Positions 11,236 to 24,178 of a DNA stretch of 64,000 nucleotides are shown one piece after another; the stretch's first letter is position 1, and the number at the start of each line of letters is the position of its first letter. Source of the DNA: Chlorokybus atmophyticus (lineage: Eukaryota; Streptophyta; Chlorokybophyceae; Chlorokybales; Chlorokybaceae). Below the pieces are notes generated by a model. It ran no database searches. It was not told the DNA's origin and saw only the letters and a list, made by a program, of their open reading frames with translations. The translations under genes and the position numbers were made by a program. The stretch lies in NCBI GenBank assembly GCA_009103225.1, contig RHPI01001737.1, forward strand, positions 124,001 through 188,000, in the 5' to 3' direction.

Positions 11236-13233
11236 ATGCTAGCTTCCGCTTCGGCGGCGGCCGTAACCGCGCCGCCGAGGTGCTTGCGGTCCTCATGGCT
11301 GGGGGAGAGGCAGCTGCGGCCTGGGCCTGGGGTCCGCCGGCCGTGCGGCTGGCGGCCTAGGGCGGCGGTGAGGTGGGAGACCAGGGCGGCGATGGAGGCG
11401 CTGGATCACAATCTGCTCGGGTCGCTGCTCCAACACCCTTTCCTGGGCGTGGGTGTGGGTCTGCCTTGCACCGTGATGGACTGCGGGGACGTGGTGTACA
11501 GGAGCACGCTGCAGCAGAATAGCGGGCCCACCATCACGCCGACGGGGGTGGCGCTGCTGGGGTTGCTGCTGGCGTACTTGATGTCCACCCCGGGGGTGTT
11601 GCCGGGCTTCTTGGATCTCCTGCTGGCTGCGCCATTGGACCGAGTGCTGCGGCCTCCTGGCAGGCTAAAAAAGTCGGACTTCACGCTGGAGAAGAAGCTG
11701 GGTCAGGGGGCGTTCGGGACGGTGTGGTCGGCTGTGCCATCCACCAAGGCGGCCAAGGACGCTCTGGGCGGCGACGACGTCATGGCCGTGCTCAAGCGTG
11801 CCAGCCAGTTCGGGTGGGCGGAGGCGTGGATGAACAGGCGCGTCAGACGAGCTTGTCCCAACACTTGCGCATTGTTCGTTGACTTCTTCCCAGACCGGGA
11901 AGGCGATGATCCCGAGGCCAAGGATGGTGGTCCGTTGTGGTTGGTGTGGCGCTACGAGGGCTCAAGCACCCTGTTCGACGCCATGCAGAAGCGAGATTTT
12001 CCCTACTGCATGGAGGAGATAGTGCTGGGAAGGTCTCTGGATGGTGAGCTGGACCCGGGGGCTGCGCGCGCCTCCATTGTCGTGAAGGCCATGCTGAGGA
12101 CTCTGCTCAAGTCGCTCGCATCATTGCATCGCGAGGGCATAGTTCATCGTGACGTGAAGCCACAGAATGTGGTGCTTGCTAAAGATGGCACCCTCAAGTT
12201 GATTGATCTTGGTGCAGCTGCCGACCTTCGCACGGGTGTCAACTACGTGCCGAATGAGTTCTTGTTGGATCCGCGCTATGCTGCTCCTGAACAGTACATC
12301 ATGGATCAGCAAACACCGTCCGCCCCGCCACTGCCAATCGCAGCATTGCTCTCCCCCGTCTTGTGGCAGGTGGGTTGCTTGAGAATAGCTCGCTGATTTC
12401 GCAGTCGTCTTTTTGCAACGCGCGAATGTTGCAATGCAAAGGCTTGCCCTCATTGTGTCAGTGAAGTCACAAGTCTAGGTGCATTTGCAAGGCCCTGGTG
12501 TAGCAATCGCTGACAAACAGGTTTGCATCTTCGCAGCTCAACTTACCCGATCGATTTGACATGTACAGCATTGGTATTCTCTTCATGCAGCTGGTGAGTT
12601 GGGTTTGCTGGCGGGAATGATACGGACATTGTCACGTTGCGTTATGCTTGGTGCACTTTCTGATGTGTGAACGACGTTTGTTGTGCGTTTGCGCGGCAGG
12701 CTTTCCCATCCCTCCGTTCAGATAACAACCTGATTGCATTCAACCGGCAACTTGGCAACCTGAACTATGACCTGGACGCATGGCGCGAAAAGGTTGATAG
12801 GGGACGAGTTAGTGCAGATACGCGGCTGGGCTTTGAGATAATGGATGCGGATGATGGTGCGGGGTGGGAGTTGGTCAAGCAGATGGTCAGGCTGAGAGCT
12901 CGCACACGCATCTCTGCAAGCAGGGCTTTGTTGCATCCGTTCATGACAGGCGGGTTGCCGGCACTGGCGCTGCTCAACGCGGCCTCCTTTCAAGGAGACT
13001 TGTTCGATGCCGGCACGGCTTCGCTTCTTACCGCACGCATGATTGGTCAGGAGGCCGCTGGCCTTACGGAGAACGAGCTTGCCGAACTGCAGGAAGACAA
13101 AGCACCTTTGCAACGCGCGGCTCGCTTCATGCGTGGCACCATTGCGAAGATTGGGAGGAAGGCAAGGAAGACGGCCGCAGAGACCCGCCGCCCTGGCGGT
13201 TTGCTGAATCTGTTTCGCAAGGCCAGCAGCTGA
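11236..13233 (+). CDS. STT7: Thylakoid state-transition protein kinase, STN7/Stt7 type
   Basis: A Ser/Thr kinase of the thylakoid membrane that phosphorylates LHCII when the plastoquinone pool is reduced, driving state transitions. Three exons join in frame: 11236-12369, 12537-12593 and 12700-13233, all with GT-AG introns, giving about 574 residues. The N-terminus (1-60) is Ala/Arg-rich like a chloroplast transit peptide. The lumenal pair Cys78 and Cys83 (LPCTVMDCGD) matches the redox-active cysteines of STN7/Stt7. A membrane segment covers about 103-130. Kinase motifs: glycine loop LGQGAFGTV, Lys in VLKRAS, HRDVKPQN, and DLG in place of DFG, as is usual in this family. Exon 2 carries PDRFDMYSIGILFMQL and exon 3 opens AFPSLRSDNNLI, both typical. 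The ATG at 11236 is preferred because the frame upstream offers only GTG. Confidence 0.95.
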
Positions 13234-14112
13234 GTGCACCACTCCACAAGCTTCAAAACTTTGTATAGCGCCCGCAACTCTCTTCCCCTGCACCCCGAAT
13301 TCGTGTGTAGTGTATTTTGGTTGGCTATTCGCACACAGTCTTGGTACATTTTTTGCTAAGTAGTAGATTTAGCGTGAACTGTTTTGTGGTATACGCCTCT
13401 ATAAACAGTCGGATGCTGCACACACAGTGTGTGTCTCTATACCACGCAATGGAAGGATATGTCTAGCTGAACAATGCATCATGGTGCAGTGGAGCGTATA
13501 TGGGAGGCTTGCATAGAGACGACAATCCTCCAGTTTTGCACATGCATTGTATTGGTATTACCTATGCACTGTTGAGCTGAGCTGCACGTGCACTGCTAGG
13601 GCTGTCACATTTGCACATAAATGCAAAGCGCAGTGTCGTCACCGCCACAACAAGTCACTCCACTCTTCCGCACCCAACAACTGCCAGCAGGTGTATACCG
13701 CGCATTGGCATGTACAGGCTACTGGATCTGTGGTTTTGACTCAAGGTCGCAAACACTGACAAGGACCACATAGCAGCACCAGTGAAACTAGTGTGGATGG
13801 CATGCACAAGACCATACCTCCCAAACCAACCCGCACAAGTCACACCAACCGCCAACACATCTTTCTCCAAGTAAAAACAGACCAGACCACAGCAACCAAG
13901 ACACTGAGCTGCAGCCAAGGCAGCATCACACATGGATGCAACCGGGCCAGGACGCTGTGAATCAGCAGCATGAAGACAAATAAAGCAGCACAAGCGTGCT
14001 ACGCGTAGGGCAATAGCAAACAAGACACTGCTGGGCTCGCAATGCTGGCATCAGCAAGGGGCGCAAATGACAACCCCAAATTGCAAATACCGCGCAACGC
14101 TTACAGACAGAG
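13234..14112. other. Convergent 3' intergenic region
   Basis: This lies between the kinase stop and the stop codon of the minus-strand P450 gene. It probably holds both 3' UTRs. No further gene is supported. Confidence 0.5.
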
Positions 14113-16957
14113 CTATTCTGTCCTTGCAACAAGTTCCAGTTCTACGCCTTGAGCCGGACGCAAGGTGATGATGGCAGCTGGTTGTGGAAAGCTTGCACCG
14201 GATGGCAACCTCAGCTCGTAGTCCCGCAGCAACGTCGCCAGAATCTAACAGTACTCAAGTGTGATTTAGCATAAGAGGCGCAGTGCTCACAAACTGCTAT
14301 ATGCATGCACTTACCAGCACAGTCTCAAGCATGGCGAAGCGCATGCCAATGCAGATCCTCGGCCCCACACCAAACGGGATGTAGCTGTCGTTGTCGCGCA
14401 ACTCCTGACGCTTGATGCCTCCGGTGTCGGCATCAAGCCACCGTGACGGCACAAACTCCTCCGCAAGCTCCCACCGCCGCGCATCGCGGTGCAACACGTA
14501 AGGGCTCACAAACACACTGGTACCCTGTTGTCATTGCAGGTACATGCAGATCAACTTGCGTGTCTTCGATCAATTTGCAACGTGTGTCAACCACCATTAC
14601 CTGTTTGATGTGCAAGTTGCTACTGATGTCTACATCCTGCGCCGCTGCACGCCCCACCATCCAAGCAGGAGGCAACAAGCGCATGGCCTCGAGAATGGCA
14701 GCCTCTGCGAGAGGCAGCGACGGAACATCCGCATGCGTGAAGGAACCTCTACCTGAGGCCACATCTGCAAAGCGCAACACAGTACTGTTTGAAACCATCA
14801 ACTGCTTGCCGTCTGTGACAGAATGCCTTTCAACACTCACCTCGTGCTTGAGCTGCAATGGCGCTCTGGAACTTGCTGTCTTGCGCGAGTGATGCACACA
14901 CCCAAGCCAGCAGGATGGCCGACGTCTCTTGGCCAGCAATCAGGAGGGTGAGAACCTCATCTCTCAGTGCCTTGTCTTCCATACCACCTGATGGTAACAA
15001 GCAAACAAGGCACACCAGACACCTTACTACCGCGTGCAAATACTTTGAGTACGAACTGACAGCCCGACACCACCACCACATGTGCACATACCGCTGGCCT
15101 CATCTTCTTCGTCTCGCGCAAGCATCAAACGCCAAAGCAAGTCGGGGTTCTTGGGTGGACCTGCATTGGGGCCAACATGTTGGACTTGCAAATCGGTGGC
15201 ACGAACCACAAGCAGTGGAGTGCACGCACCATTGAGCGTTTGCATTTCACGTCTACGGCGAGCAATGATGTCGTACACGATTGCATCGAGCTGGTCCACA
15301 GCGGCTGTGAAACGCACGTTGTCTGGAGTCGGAACCCACTCGGGAGCTGCAGCAGCAGTCAGAGCTGTAAGAATCAACATTTCTTGCCAAATTGTAGTTT
15401 GCGTGGCGCACGTACTTGCAGCGGCCACAATGTCTGTCGCCCTGCGCCAAATGCATCGAAAGGCTGTGGCAATCGCAGGACCGATCTGGCCGTTGATGTT
15501 GCCATTGTCGGCATCCACGCCATTGCTGTCGTGTATGTCGATGCCAAAAAGGGCGGCCGCCACGGCACTCATCGTCAGTTCATTGAAGTCAGAATACACA
15601 TCCCTGCAGAGAGGGGCATGGAGCGTGTTAGACACACATTGCGAGACAGACACAGAAAGGATGTAACGACCAATGAGTAAGTTCAAACCGCAGTACCTGA
15701 CCGTGCCATTGCCCCATTTGGTTCTCAGCATGGCTTCCGTGGCACCGACGATCGCCTGGAAGGACGCAACGGAGCTGATGAGCTCAGCGCCCGTTTTGCA
15801 ATGGCTGCACAAGCAGACATCAGACTGCAGCTGTGCACGCAGGGTAGGCATGCACTTGCAAGCATGTGGCTGAGCACACAAGAGCATGCATGCAATGTGT
15901 ATGCAATGTGCGCGTCAGCACGCGTGTCACGGCATGTTGCGCGTGCACGTAACAGGTGCACACGAGAAGCACGCACACAAGCTGTACCTGCGCATAGGAG
16001 TCCACGGCGGCCTGCCGAAAGGCTGGGTTTGATAGTCGTCGCTGACGCCGCCACAATTCCCCGTCGCTGACAAGCAACCCGTCTCCAGTCAGCGAGCTGC
16101 CAGGAAACAGCGCCGTCCCCGCCTGAGGGAGCACAATCAGCACACCAGCTTGTTCGTGCCTACAGTTTCCAGTTCCAGAAGCAGCCCACACAGCACCTTG
16201 ACTAGAACGTCCGCGTGCGTCACGAGCGCTTCGTGCGCAAGCTGCCTGGCATTCAAAGACAGATCCACCGTGTCCCCAGCCAGTCAACCAACCGCTCACG
16301 TCACAAGGCAAGGCAACTCGCAAGATGCATGCATGCGCTTACGGGTCGGATATGAGTACGACGCGCTCCCCCGCGAGCGTGAAGCCTGCCACGTCGCCGT
16401 ACGTGCTGGCGGTGGAAGTGATGAAGCCCAGAGGGTCCGACGCAAGAGACAGCACCGAGTCGCCAGCGGGACCTGTGTGGAAGTCGTGTGGGGTGGTTGT
16501 GTGATCACGAGCTTGCGGTCAGTCAAAGTGGCATCGGCTGTCACCTGGTGGGAGCCAGTCTGGTCGCGGGCCGGCCACACGAGAGACGCGCTCGACCACC
16601 TGCAACGACGACGACGTGAGGGTAAAGGCCAGCATGCATGCCGACCCTGGCACATGCGCGATGCTCGATGACTATGATGATCGACCATTCACATACCTGC
16701 AGAGCTGACCTTGCAGCTTCCGCCTGCTTGCGGCCGGCTGCCTCGACCAGCGCCGCCCACAGCCTGGCGTTGGCGTTGGCGCTGGCGCTGGCCTGGTCGG
16801 CCGTCTGCATGACGGCGCTGACGCCGGTGCCTGCATGCCGGCGGCGGACGGCAGGCTGTCCTGGTCTGGGCGGTGGCAGGCGTGTCAGCCCCAGCACGGC
16901 GCCTCCCCTCCGCCCCACCTGCGGCGACGACGCGACCGCCGCCGCCAGCACGGCCAT
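14113..16957 (-). CDS. Cytochrome P450 monooxygenase
   Basis: A haem-thiolate monooxygenase with about ten exons. From the 5' end: exon 1 from ATG 16957 with an Ala/Arg/Pro-rich N-terminus that could be a plastid or ER targeting region; VERVSRVAGPRPDWLPP; GFITSTASTYGDVAGFTL; RQLAHEALVTHADVLV; the C-helix block GDGLLVSDGELWRRQRRLSN (WxxxR); DVYSDFNELTMSAVAAALFG; PEWVPTPDNVRFTAAVDQLD; the I-helix AGQETSAILLAW; the K-helix EAMR (ExxR) in exon 14601-14764; and the haem loop FGVGPRICIG in exon 14315-14524. The last exon is 14113-14244. Every diagnostic P450 motif is present. I cannot assign the CYP family; the SDGELWRRQRRLSNPAF and PEWVPTPDN blocks should decide it by search. Part of the gene is duplicated at 8562-8809. 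Confidence 0.9.
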
Positions 16958-18786
16958 CCTTCACGCTCACCGCAAGCCAACTTATGGCCGACCATTCTGT
17001 TCTCCCCTTCCAGTAACCGGCTAGATAGTACAGTACTTGTACCGGCATTTGTTGTGTCTGTGTAAGCATAGCAAAGTTGAGAGAAAGTTGAGGTTACAAT
17101 GACACAACATGCACAATCTGTAAGTCTTTGTAAGCACATGTCACGCCCGCACGTAATCTCATCACTACGTATATGATTAGCCCACGCACAAACCCAGCAA
17201 ACAACCAGCAAATAACCAACTCGCCAACCAGATAGATATAAGTAACAACCAACCCTCGGTGTGCACAGCCAAAGCACCTACAGATAAATGATGTTACCAT
17301 TAACAGCTTGTTGCTGGCAGCAACTACACTGCATCATATGTGCAAACACATACATGTTCCCGCCTGACCCTCACTCGTACCATGCCGCACACAACGTAGG
17401 TAGTAAGCGTTGGTATTAACTATTGGTCGCATATAGGGTAGGTGAACGCAGGAGGACAACGCAGCAGAGTTTATAATTTTAACTTGCGTCAATGTCCATC
17501 TACATGTCGTGTAGTCCATCGAAGAAAATGACGTCGACCGTGTGATCTAACTTTTGTGGTATAGCTGGCATAGCTGATGAGGTAAAACCATCAGCAGAAC
17601 ATTGAGATTTATTCCCATAATCTATTATTTTGGGACTTTAAACATTGATGTCCTGTATATTAAAGTAATGATCAAGTCTTTTAAGGTTTTTATATTTTTA
17701 TGTTTTATATGTTTTAATGTATATGTTTATATGTATTAAATAAAAAGCTACACATGTATGGTAACATCAGATCTTGGATATACCATACAGACGGTAGGTG
17801 TTGACACTCATTGATTGACGCCCATTTCATGACATATGCGGTGTGTGTGAAATACTGTATTCTATTTAATGATTGCCATGTGCATATATATACAGCTGCT
17901 TCATTTTAAGATACCACAAATGGCTTATAAACAGCAGGGGCAACTCGGGGTACAGCAACTTACATTCCAAGCACAAACACGAGCATAACATATATGATGT
18001 CCGATAAAACTTATGCAAACATATAAAGACAGCACACCCAATGCAATAGCCTTATAACGCTGTCACTATAGCGCAGAGGGCGGGCAAGCTGCTCTCTGCT
18101 GCAATGATCAAGCTGTCAATGATTGGTTCACATTATGCATACCATATAATAGCCTCATCGCAATTAGCGGGTCGTTATTGCTGCAACATCGGCGCCTTAA
18201 CACTAAGTTACGGCAGTAAAAGTCGCTGCCATAGGGGGAGCCACATGCATCATATATGTCCTATACCATATATGTTACAATAGCACAGAGGGCGGCAGCA
18301 CATTGAAAATACCGTCTTGACATTTGAAAATCAGTACGTTTGCTGATGTACCAACCCCAACAACCTTGTGGCGAATTGTATATGAAAAGCACATAACGAC
18401 ATATGCTTGCCTCGCGGCTTGCTTAAAAATTGTTCTTATTCCCTATGGGTTTTTAGCCTGCTTGGGCTCAACCGTCACGGTGACTGACCGGCCACCAGCT
18501 CACATAGTGGATTTCATTGATAATGGGACAGATCTAAGACCCCGGTCGGGATAAATTAAGCCAAGGTGATTCATGAATGGATCAAACATTTGAGATGAGA
18601 CCTAATACCCCCTTGCATATTGCTATGCTATATCATGCGGCGCTTGATAAGCAAGTGGTTATATGGAAAACGTGGATTACCATTACCACATTGACATGTC
18701 AGCAAGCTTTCATAAGTGCTGCAACAGCAATTGCATCGATCATGGCTTTGCTGCGCAGCTATGGTTCGCTCAGCCTTCGTCACCAT
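16958..18786. other. Intergenic, AT-rich, no gene seen
   Basis: The first few hundred bases presumably hold the P450 promoter. The stretch 17560-18060 is strongly AT-rich with repeated TATATGTTTT-like words. No coding potential or family repeat is recognised up to the solo LTR at 18787. Confidence 0.4.
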
Positions 18787-19135
18787 TATTGAAGGTTAAG
18801 GACATAAGGTTTGCTAATATAGTATGCTTACAGTACAGTCAGCTTGTTGATGTTACTTAGGCCATGTGCGGCGGTTATGCTATAGGAGTTACAACCAATT
18901 CGAGTTATGGGAGTCACGACGCTTATAGTCAACTTTGACTTTGACCGTTGATTACTGTTGACTAGTGTTGACCAGCTCAGCATATAAGGCAGTGTATGTG
19001 GCGCATATTGATGAAACTGCAATACTTTTCTCTTTGGTGTCGACATGACGACAAGCTTGTATGTTACACTTGGGGTTCCCCTAGTGTGAGCGCATGTATG
19101 AGGTAGGGCGCATACAAGCACACTAGTGCTTGACA
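18787..19135 (+). repeat. Solo LTR, copia family C
   Basis: This matches the family C LTR at 54974-55357 (opposite strand) along its length: the GAAGGTTAAG start, GCCATGTGCGGCGGTTATGC, a TTGACTTTGACC module, CATATAAGGCAG as TATA region, and GTATGTTACACTT followed by TTCCCCTAG. It ends in TTGACA. The flanks are ACCAT before and ACCTT after, a possible eroded 5-bp target duplication. No internal element sequence remains. Confidence 0.75.
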
Positions 19136-19740
19136 ACCTTGCGCAACAATTTGTTGAACATTCGCGCATATGCATCTTTGTACGTTTTTAATTAAACCTC
19201 GAGAGTGTTGATTCAAGCATTAAACACACTCCCTTCAGCAATTAATAAATGCCTATTATATGGTAGTACTTGTAATGCCAGTAAGCAGCTGCGTCTAATG
19301 CAAAAACATCACGGAGGTTTCTTTTATAACACATGTCATTTACGGTTTGCAAAAACACGCGCACATACACAATCACACACGTGTGCCCAACTACTTGGCC
19401 AGGAGCCCAGCAACATATGTTTACTACCTAGCACAGGACGTATGTAGATTACTTTTACATATTTGCATCGGTTGGCAAAGGGGCGCATTGCGCGAACTTT
19501 AAGCGGCGTTTTAGGTTTGCAGATGTGAAATATCAAAACCCAACAACGCGTTGTGTCATTTGCGATGTTTTAATGTGGCTGGCGGCAGTCTCCCTTCTCT
19601 TGGCGCGGCGTCTTAGCTAGCAACTAGGCCTAGGCGTTGGCTAAAGGTGAGACGGCGGCGCAAGCCACGGAAGTGAGGTTGTCTTTATGGTTTCAAACGC
19701 TTATTTGTGTTTTTGGGCATGTTGTGCCTGCCTGCCCTTC
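19136..19740. other. Intergenic, no gene seen
   Basis: Sequence between the solo LTR and the TRIM. Nothing coding or repetitive is recognised. Confidence 0.4.
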
Positions 19741-20274
19741 TGTTACAGCCCACTCGACCACAAAAGACTTAGTGCTTTTATGGTCGATTTGTGGTAATTT
19801 AATGTACCTTCCCGTTACATTCCCCCCCACTTAAGAACGCTGACGTCCTCGGCAGCTGGCGCCCATCAGCTGGGGAATCTTCCCAGGGGTCTGATTTAGG
19901 GTTGGTCACCGGCCCCACCACCCAAGGACCGGCCAATTTAGGCCCATACCGGTCAACGCGCGCATAGCGCGCCGCTGCCGGCCCCACAGGTCGCGTCACC
20001 GCGATAGGCAGGTCGCGCCCTGCCGCGCCGACTGAACTGGTCAGTTCGGTGCGACTGCCATTAGGCAAGTCGCGACCCATCGATGATGGCACTCATAAAG
20101 TGACTGTTTACGATATTATTGGATCGAGACACAACGACCGCGGAATTCGTGTGCAAGGCAGGAATCGAACCCGGGTCTCAAGCTCCGATAACTAATGTTA
20201 CAGCCCACTCGACCACAAAAGACGTAGTCCTTTTATGGTCGATTTGTGGTAATTTAATGTACCTTCCCGTTACA
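19741..20274 (-). mobile_element. Complete TRIM/SMART-type miniature LTR retrotransposon, 534 bp
   Basis: Two direct repeats of 79 bases (19741-19819 and 20196-20274) differ at only two positions. Read on the minus strand they start TGTAACGGG and end GGGCTGTAACA. The whole is flanked by CCTTC on both sides (19736-19740 and 20275-20279), a 5-bp target duplication. Just inside the minus-strand 5' LTR lies GTTATCGGAGC, close to the usual initiator tRNA-Met primer site. Just before the 3' LTR is the purine run AAGTGGGGGGGAA, a polypurine tract. The internal 376 bases have no long frame. This is a non-autonomous LTR element needing proteins from elsewhere. Confidence 0.88.
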
Positions 20275-20777
20275 CCTTCCTACCCCTTGCAAATGCTAGG
20301 AAAGCCGCCGTTTCATACAGGCGGCAGCACGCAGAGGGGTGTGTGAGTTTTATTTACTCTCGCCCCCGCTTTCTCTCTTGTGTGGGCAGCAGGCGGTGGT
20401 GGCTTGGATCAGTGTCCAATGATGCCAGCACCCTTCCCCATCTGCCCAGTTGCATGCATGCCCCCTCTACACGGCGCCCTAGCGCCAGGTTGATATGGGT
20501 GTGCGTGCATGTAGGTTCTTGTGTTGGCCACATGCACACAAGCACGCGTGCGCAATTGAACACACCTGCTGTCATGACCCATCTGCAGTGGCATGCATAC
20601 TGTACATATGCACGCATGCACAATGTCACTAAATGCTTGCAGGGCCCTCGAAGCGGCACACTGTGAAGGTAAGTTGTAATCTAGAGTTGTTGGTCTTGCT
20701 CCCACATGCACGTGCACATGCGCAGGTAAGGTGAGTTAGTGATAAAGTTGCTGGCCCCATCATCCCCCCCCCCCCCC
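20275..20777. other. Intergenic up to the gap
   Basis: No gene is recognised. The segment ends in a run of 14 C (20764-20777) directly against the gap, so sequencing probably failed at the homopolymer. Confidence 0.5.
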
Positions 20778-21767
20778 NNNNNNNNNNNNNNNNNNNNNNN
20801 NNNNNNNNNNNNNNNNNNNNNNNNNNNNNNNNNNNNNNNNNNNNNNNNNNNNNNNNNNNNNNNNNNNNNNNNNNNNNNNNNNNNNNNNNNNNNNNNNNNN
20901 NNNNNNNNNNNNNNNNNNNNNNNNNNNNNNNNNNNNNNNNNNNNNNNNNNNNNNNNNNNNNNNNNNNNNNNNNNNNNNNNNNNNNNNNNNNNNNNNNNNN
21001 NNNNNNNNNNNNNNNNNNNNNNNNNNNNNNNNNNNNNNNNNNNNNNNNNNNNNNNNNNNNNNNNNNNNNNNNNNNNNNNNNNNNNNNNNNNNNNNNNNNN
21101 NNNNNNNNNNNNNNNNNNNNNNNNNNNNNNNNNNNNNNNNNNNNNNNNNNNNNNNNNNNNNNNNNNNNNNNNNNNNNNNNNNNNNNNNNNNNNNNNNNNN
21201 NNNNNNNNNNNNNNNNNNNNNNNNNNNNNNNNNNNNNNNNNNNNNNNNNNNNNNNNNNNNNNNNNNNNNNNNNNNNNNNNNNNNNNNNNNNNNNNNNNNN
21301 NNNNNNNNNNNNNNNNNNNNNNNNNNNNNNNNNNNNNNNNNNNNNNNNNNNNNNNNNNNNNNNNNNNNNNNNNNNNNNNNNNNNNNNNNNNNNNNNNNNN
21401 NNNNNNNNNNNNNNNNNNNNNNNNNNNNNNNNNNNNNNNNNNNNNNNNNNNNNNNNNNNNNNNNNNNNNNNNNNNNNNNNNNNNNNNNNNNNNNNNNNNN
21501 NNNNNNNNNNNNNNNNNNNNNNNNNNNNNNNNNNNNNNNNNNNNNNNNNNNNNNNNNNNNNNNNNNNNNNNNNNNNNNNNNNNNNNNNNNNNNNNNNNNN
21601 NNNNNNNNNNNNNNNNNNNNNNNNNNNNNNNNNNNNNNNNNNNNNNNNNNNNNNNNNNNNNNNNNNNNNNNNNNNNNNNNNNNNNNNNNNNNNNNNNNNN
21701 NNNNNNNNNNNNNNNNNNNNNNNNNNNNNNNNNNNNNNNNNNNNNNNNNNNNNNNNNNNNNNNNNNN
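20778..21767. other. Assembly gap (990 N)
   Basis: Unsequenced bases. Open frames crossing it mean nothing. Confidence 1.
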
Positions 21768-24178
21768 ATTGCTTCGCCCCCTTCTCCCCCAAGCCGGAGT
21801 CAGCAGCATGCAAGTGAGTTGTGTGAGTTTTTTCGACTTTTGGCCCAGGGGGTCAAGCACACGTACGACATAGCACATGTACACATGCACGCATGTACAA
21901 CTGTGTGCATGTATAAATGTGCTATGATTTGCATGCACATAGACATGGACGTATGCATGTATGCTATGGTAGGAGTAAGTACAAGTAGATGTAGTACGCC
22001 TGCATAAGAGAAGGTAGCGTAAATAGTACTAAAAACAACTTTACGGTGATTATCCAGATTGAATGTGACTTCTCATGCACATGTGGTGTAGTGCACATTG
22101 CAAGCATATTGGGCCGTGCGTGCATGCATACAAGTATACGCGCGATATACATGCAACCGCATGTGTGCACATGTGCAGACATTTACAAGGATGCCCGTAT
22201 ATCAATTTTGTGTGTGCGCGTGTAATTGCGCGTGCATGTGTGCATGTATGCGCATAGATTATAACACGGTTGTTGTGTACATCCAATGCAGGGTACGATT
22301 GCTCATGCATAAGACGGGCATTGAGGCAAAGCATAACAACATGCACGCTATTGATTCAAGTACTGTTTACCAGTAGGCTACCCTACTACGCAACTACTCT
22401 ACTGCCTCTACCCCGTGTGTATGTAAAGTGTATGGTATTGTGCCAGATTGCATGACGTGCGGACAATGTGTGCACGGGGTGCTCGGTCATGCATGTTGGC
22501 ACAAAGCTATATTGCCATGCGCACCTTGTTGATGCATGTGCTACATCTTGTCGCGCACCAATGATGTTCATTACCGTGTATGCGCGCGCGCACACACACA
22601 CACCATATGACATTACATCTAATAATGTCAGGCTATGCGCACATTAAAAGTAATCGGAGCATGTAGAATCCCCAAGAATGCGCAATTGTTATAATACCTC
22701 GGCACACGGCATGCGCGCGCATGCATGTGTGTACGCATATTAAAGGTGCTATTGCAACAATGCAACGCACTAGGGGCAACTATAGTAAATGATGAACATG
22801 CTCATACTAGTTGCAGCTATGCACACGTACCTTTCAGCCTTCATACATAAAACACACTATGGGGTAACACTACCAAGTTTTGCTAACTACTTCACTACTA
22901 CCACAACTTATGCATCCATGTAGTCACGCATGTACATATGAATATAACCTGTTCCCAAGGCCGTGTGTGTACATGCGCGCTTTGGCAAAGTGCAAAGTTT
23001 TAGTGTGCAATGTGCAGCAAATCAGCACCATCACATATAGCATAAGCACCGATGCTTTAACCAACGACTAGCGTCATAATCAACATGATAAGCTTTGCAC
23101 AATGCAACATCACACATTGCACCATGTGTTGCGCATAACCCTAACTAATGTTATGGCAAAAGTTCGTAGTAGGTGGCCACGATAGTGGTTAGGGTTATGG
23201 ATTGGGGTAGGATTAGAATTACAGTTAGGGTTAGGGTTGCGGTTAGGGTTTTATAAGAAATTAAAATTATCTACTGAGCCCGTGGGTGTGCTAAGGGTCC
23301 CTACATTAGTGTTCTAATGATGTGCAATATGAGTAATAATGAAAGTAGACATTATGTGGTAAATTATGACTGCTGCGTGCGCATACGTGGGTGCGATTAT
23401 GATCATGCAATCAACCATATGGCCGATCCGCAGCGCATTATCAATTGCCGGTTGTCATGACATAAGTGTTATTACTTAAACATGCATGTCGTGGAAGGAT
23501 CATGTGGTACAAAAACATACATGGTTATAGCAAGTGACCATCATGCAATGGATCGTATGTGCCTGCCTGTATCGCACATACATATGCGAATATTGTAGCT
23601 GTTATAGGCAAAGGCACATGTTGTTGCGCATCCATGCACTGCACCAAATGCTTATAGGTACATGATACAGCAACCATGCCGTATCAGATTGATGCATTAC
23701 ATGTTAATTATTTATTACAAGTAGTCTACAGCAGTGGATGAGGTAATAATTATGGCAGCCTTGTCCTTGCCGCACCTTGCACATGGTTCCGCAGCGATAT
23801 GGCCGCCATGCACTCAACCAGGTCATTATGCCAATCAGTGGCATGGGGATCCAAATGTATAGCATAATGATTACAATATGCAACAGAACTAAGCTACTCT
23901 TACCATTAGCTAAACCTTCTTTAGGAGTTAAGACGGCGACTCCAACTGCTGCCAACCATATAGCACATGTCAATGGATTTTGTCAGGGAGGGGGTAACAA
24001 TCCTATTATGCAACATGTCGACCTCAAGCTGTGATTGATGAAGTACGAGTTGATGAATACATTGGTCACGTTATTTGTCTTATTTACCTCAGGCTGTGCT
24101 TGATGCAATTGGTTTGCAGGTAATTAAGGGGTATCGCGTGTCGGCAATGGCATTAGTTGGCGTGTAGGGGTTTTGGGG
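21768..24178. other. Intergenic, TGCATG-rich, with telomere-like patch
   Basis: Repetitive TG/CA-rich DNA with many GCATGCA and GTGTGCATG words and no supported gene. A patch at about 23186-23252 holds several GGTTAGGG and TTAGGG units, tandem in places (GTTAGGGTTAGGGTT), interrupted by variants. Confidence 0.5.

Noticed and set aside
20140-20230. tRNA gene on the minus strand, suggested by A- and B-box-like words
   Set aside because: The acceptor arms do not pair, and the A-box part lies within the 79-bp LTR while the B-box part lies inside the TRIM just after the primer site. The TRIM explains both.
20629-22007. Long open frames across the gap
   Set aside because: They consist almost entirely of N bases.
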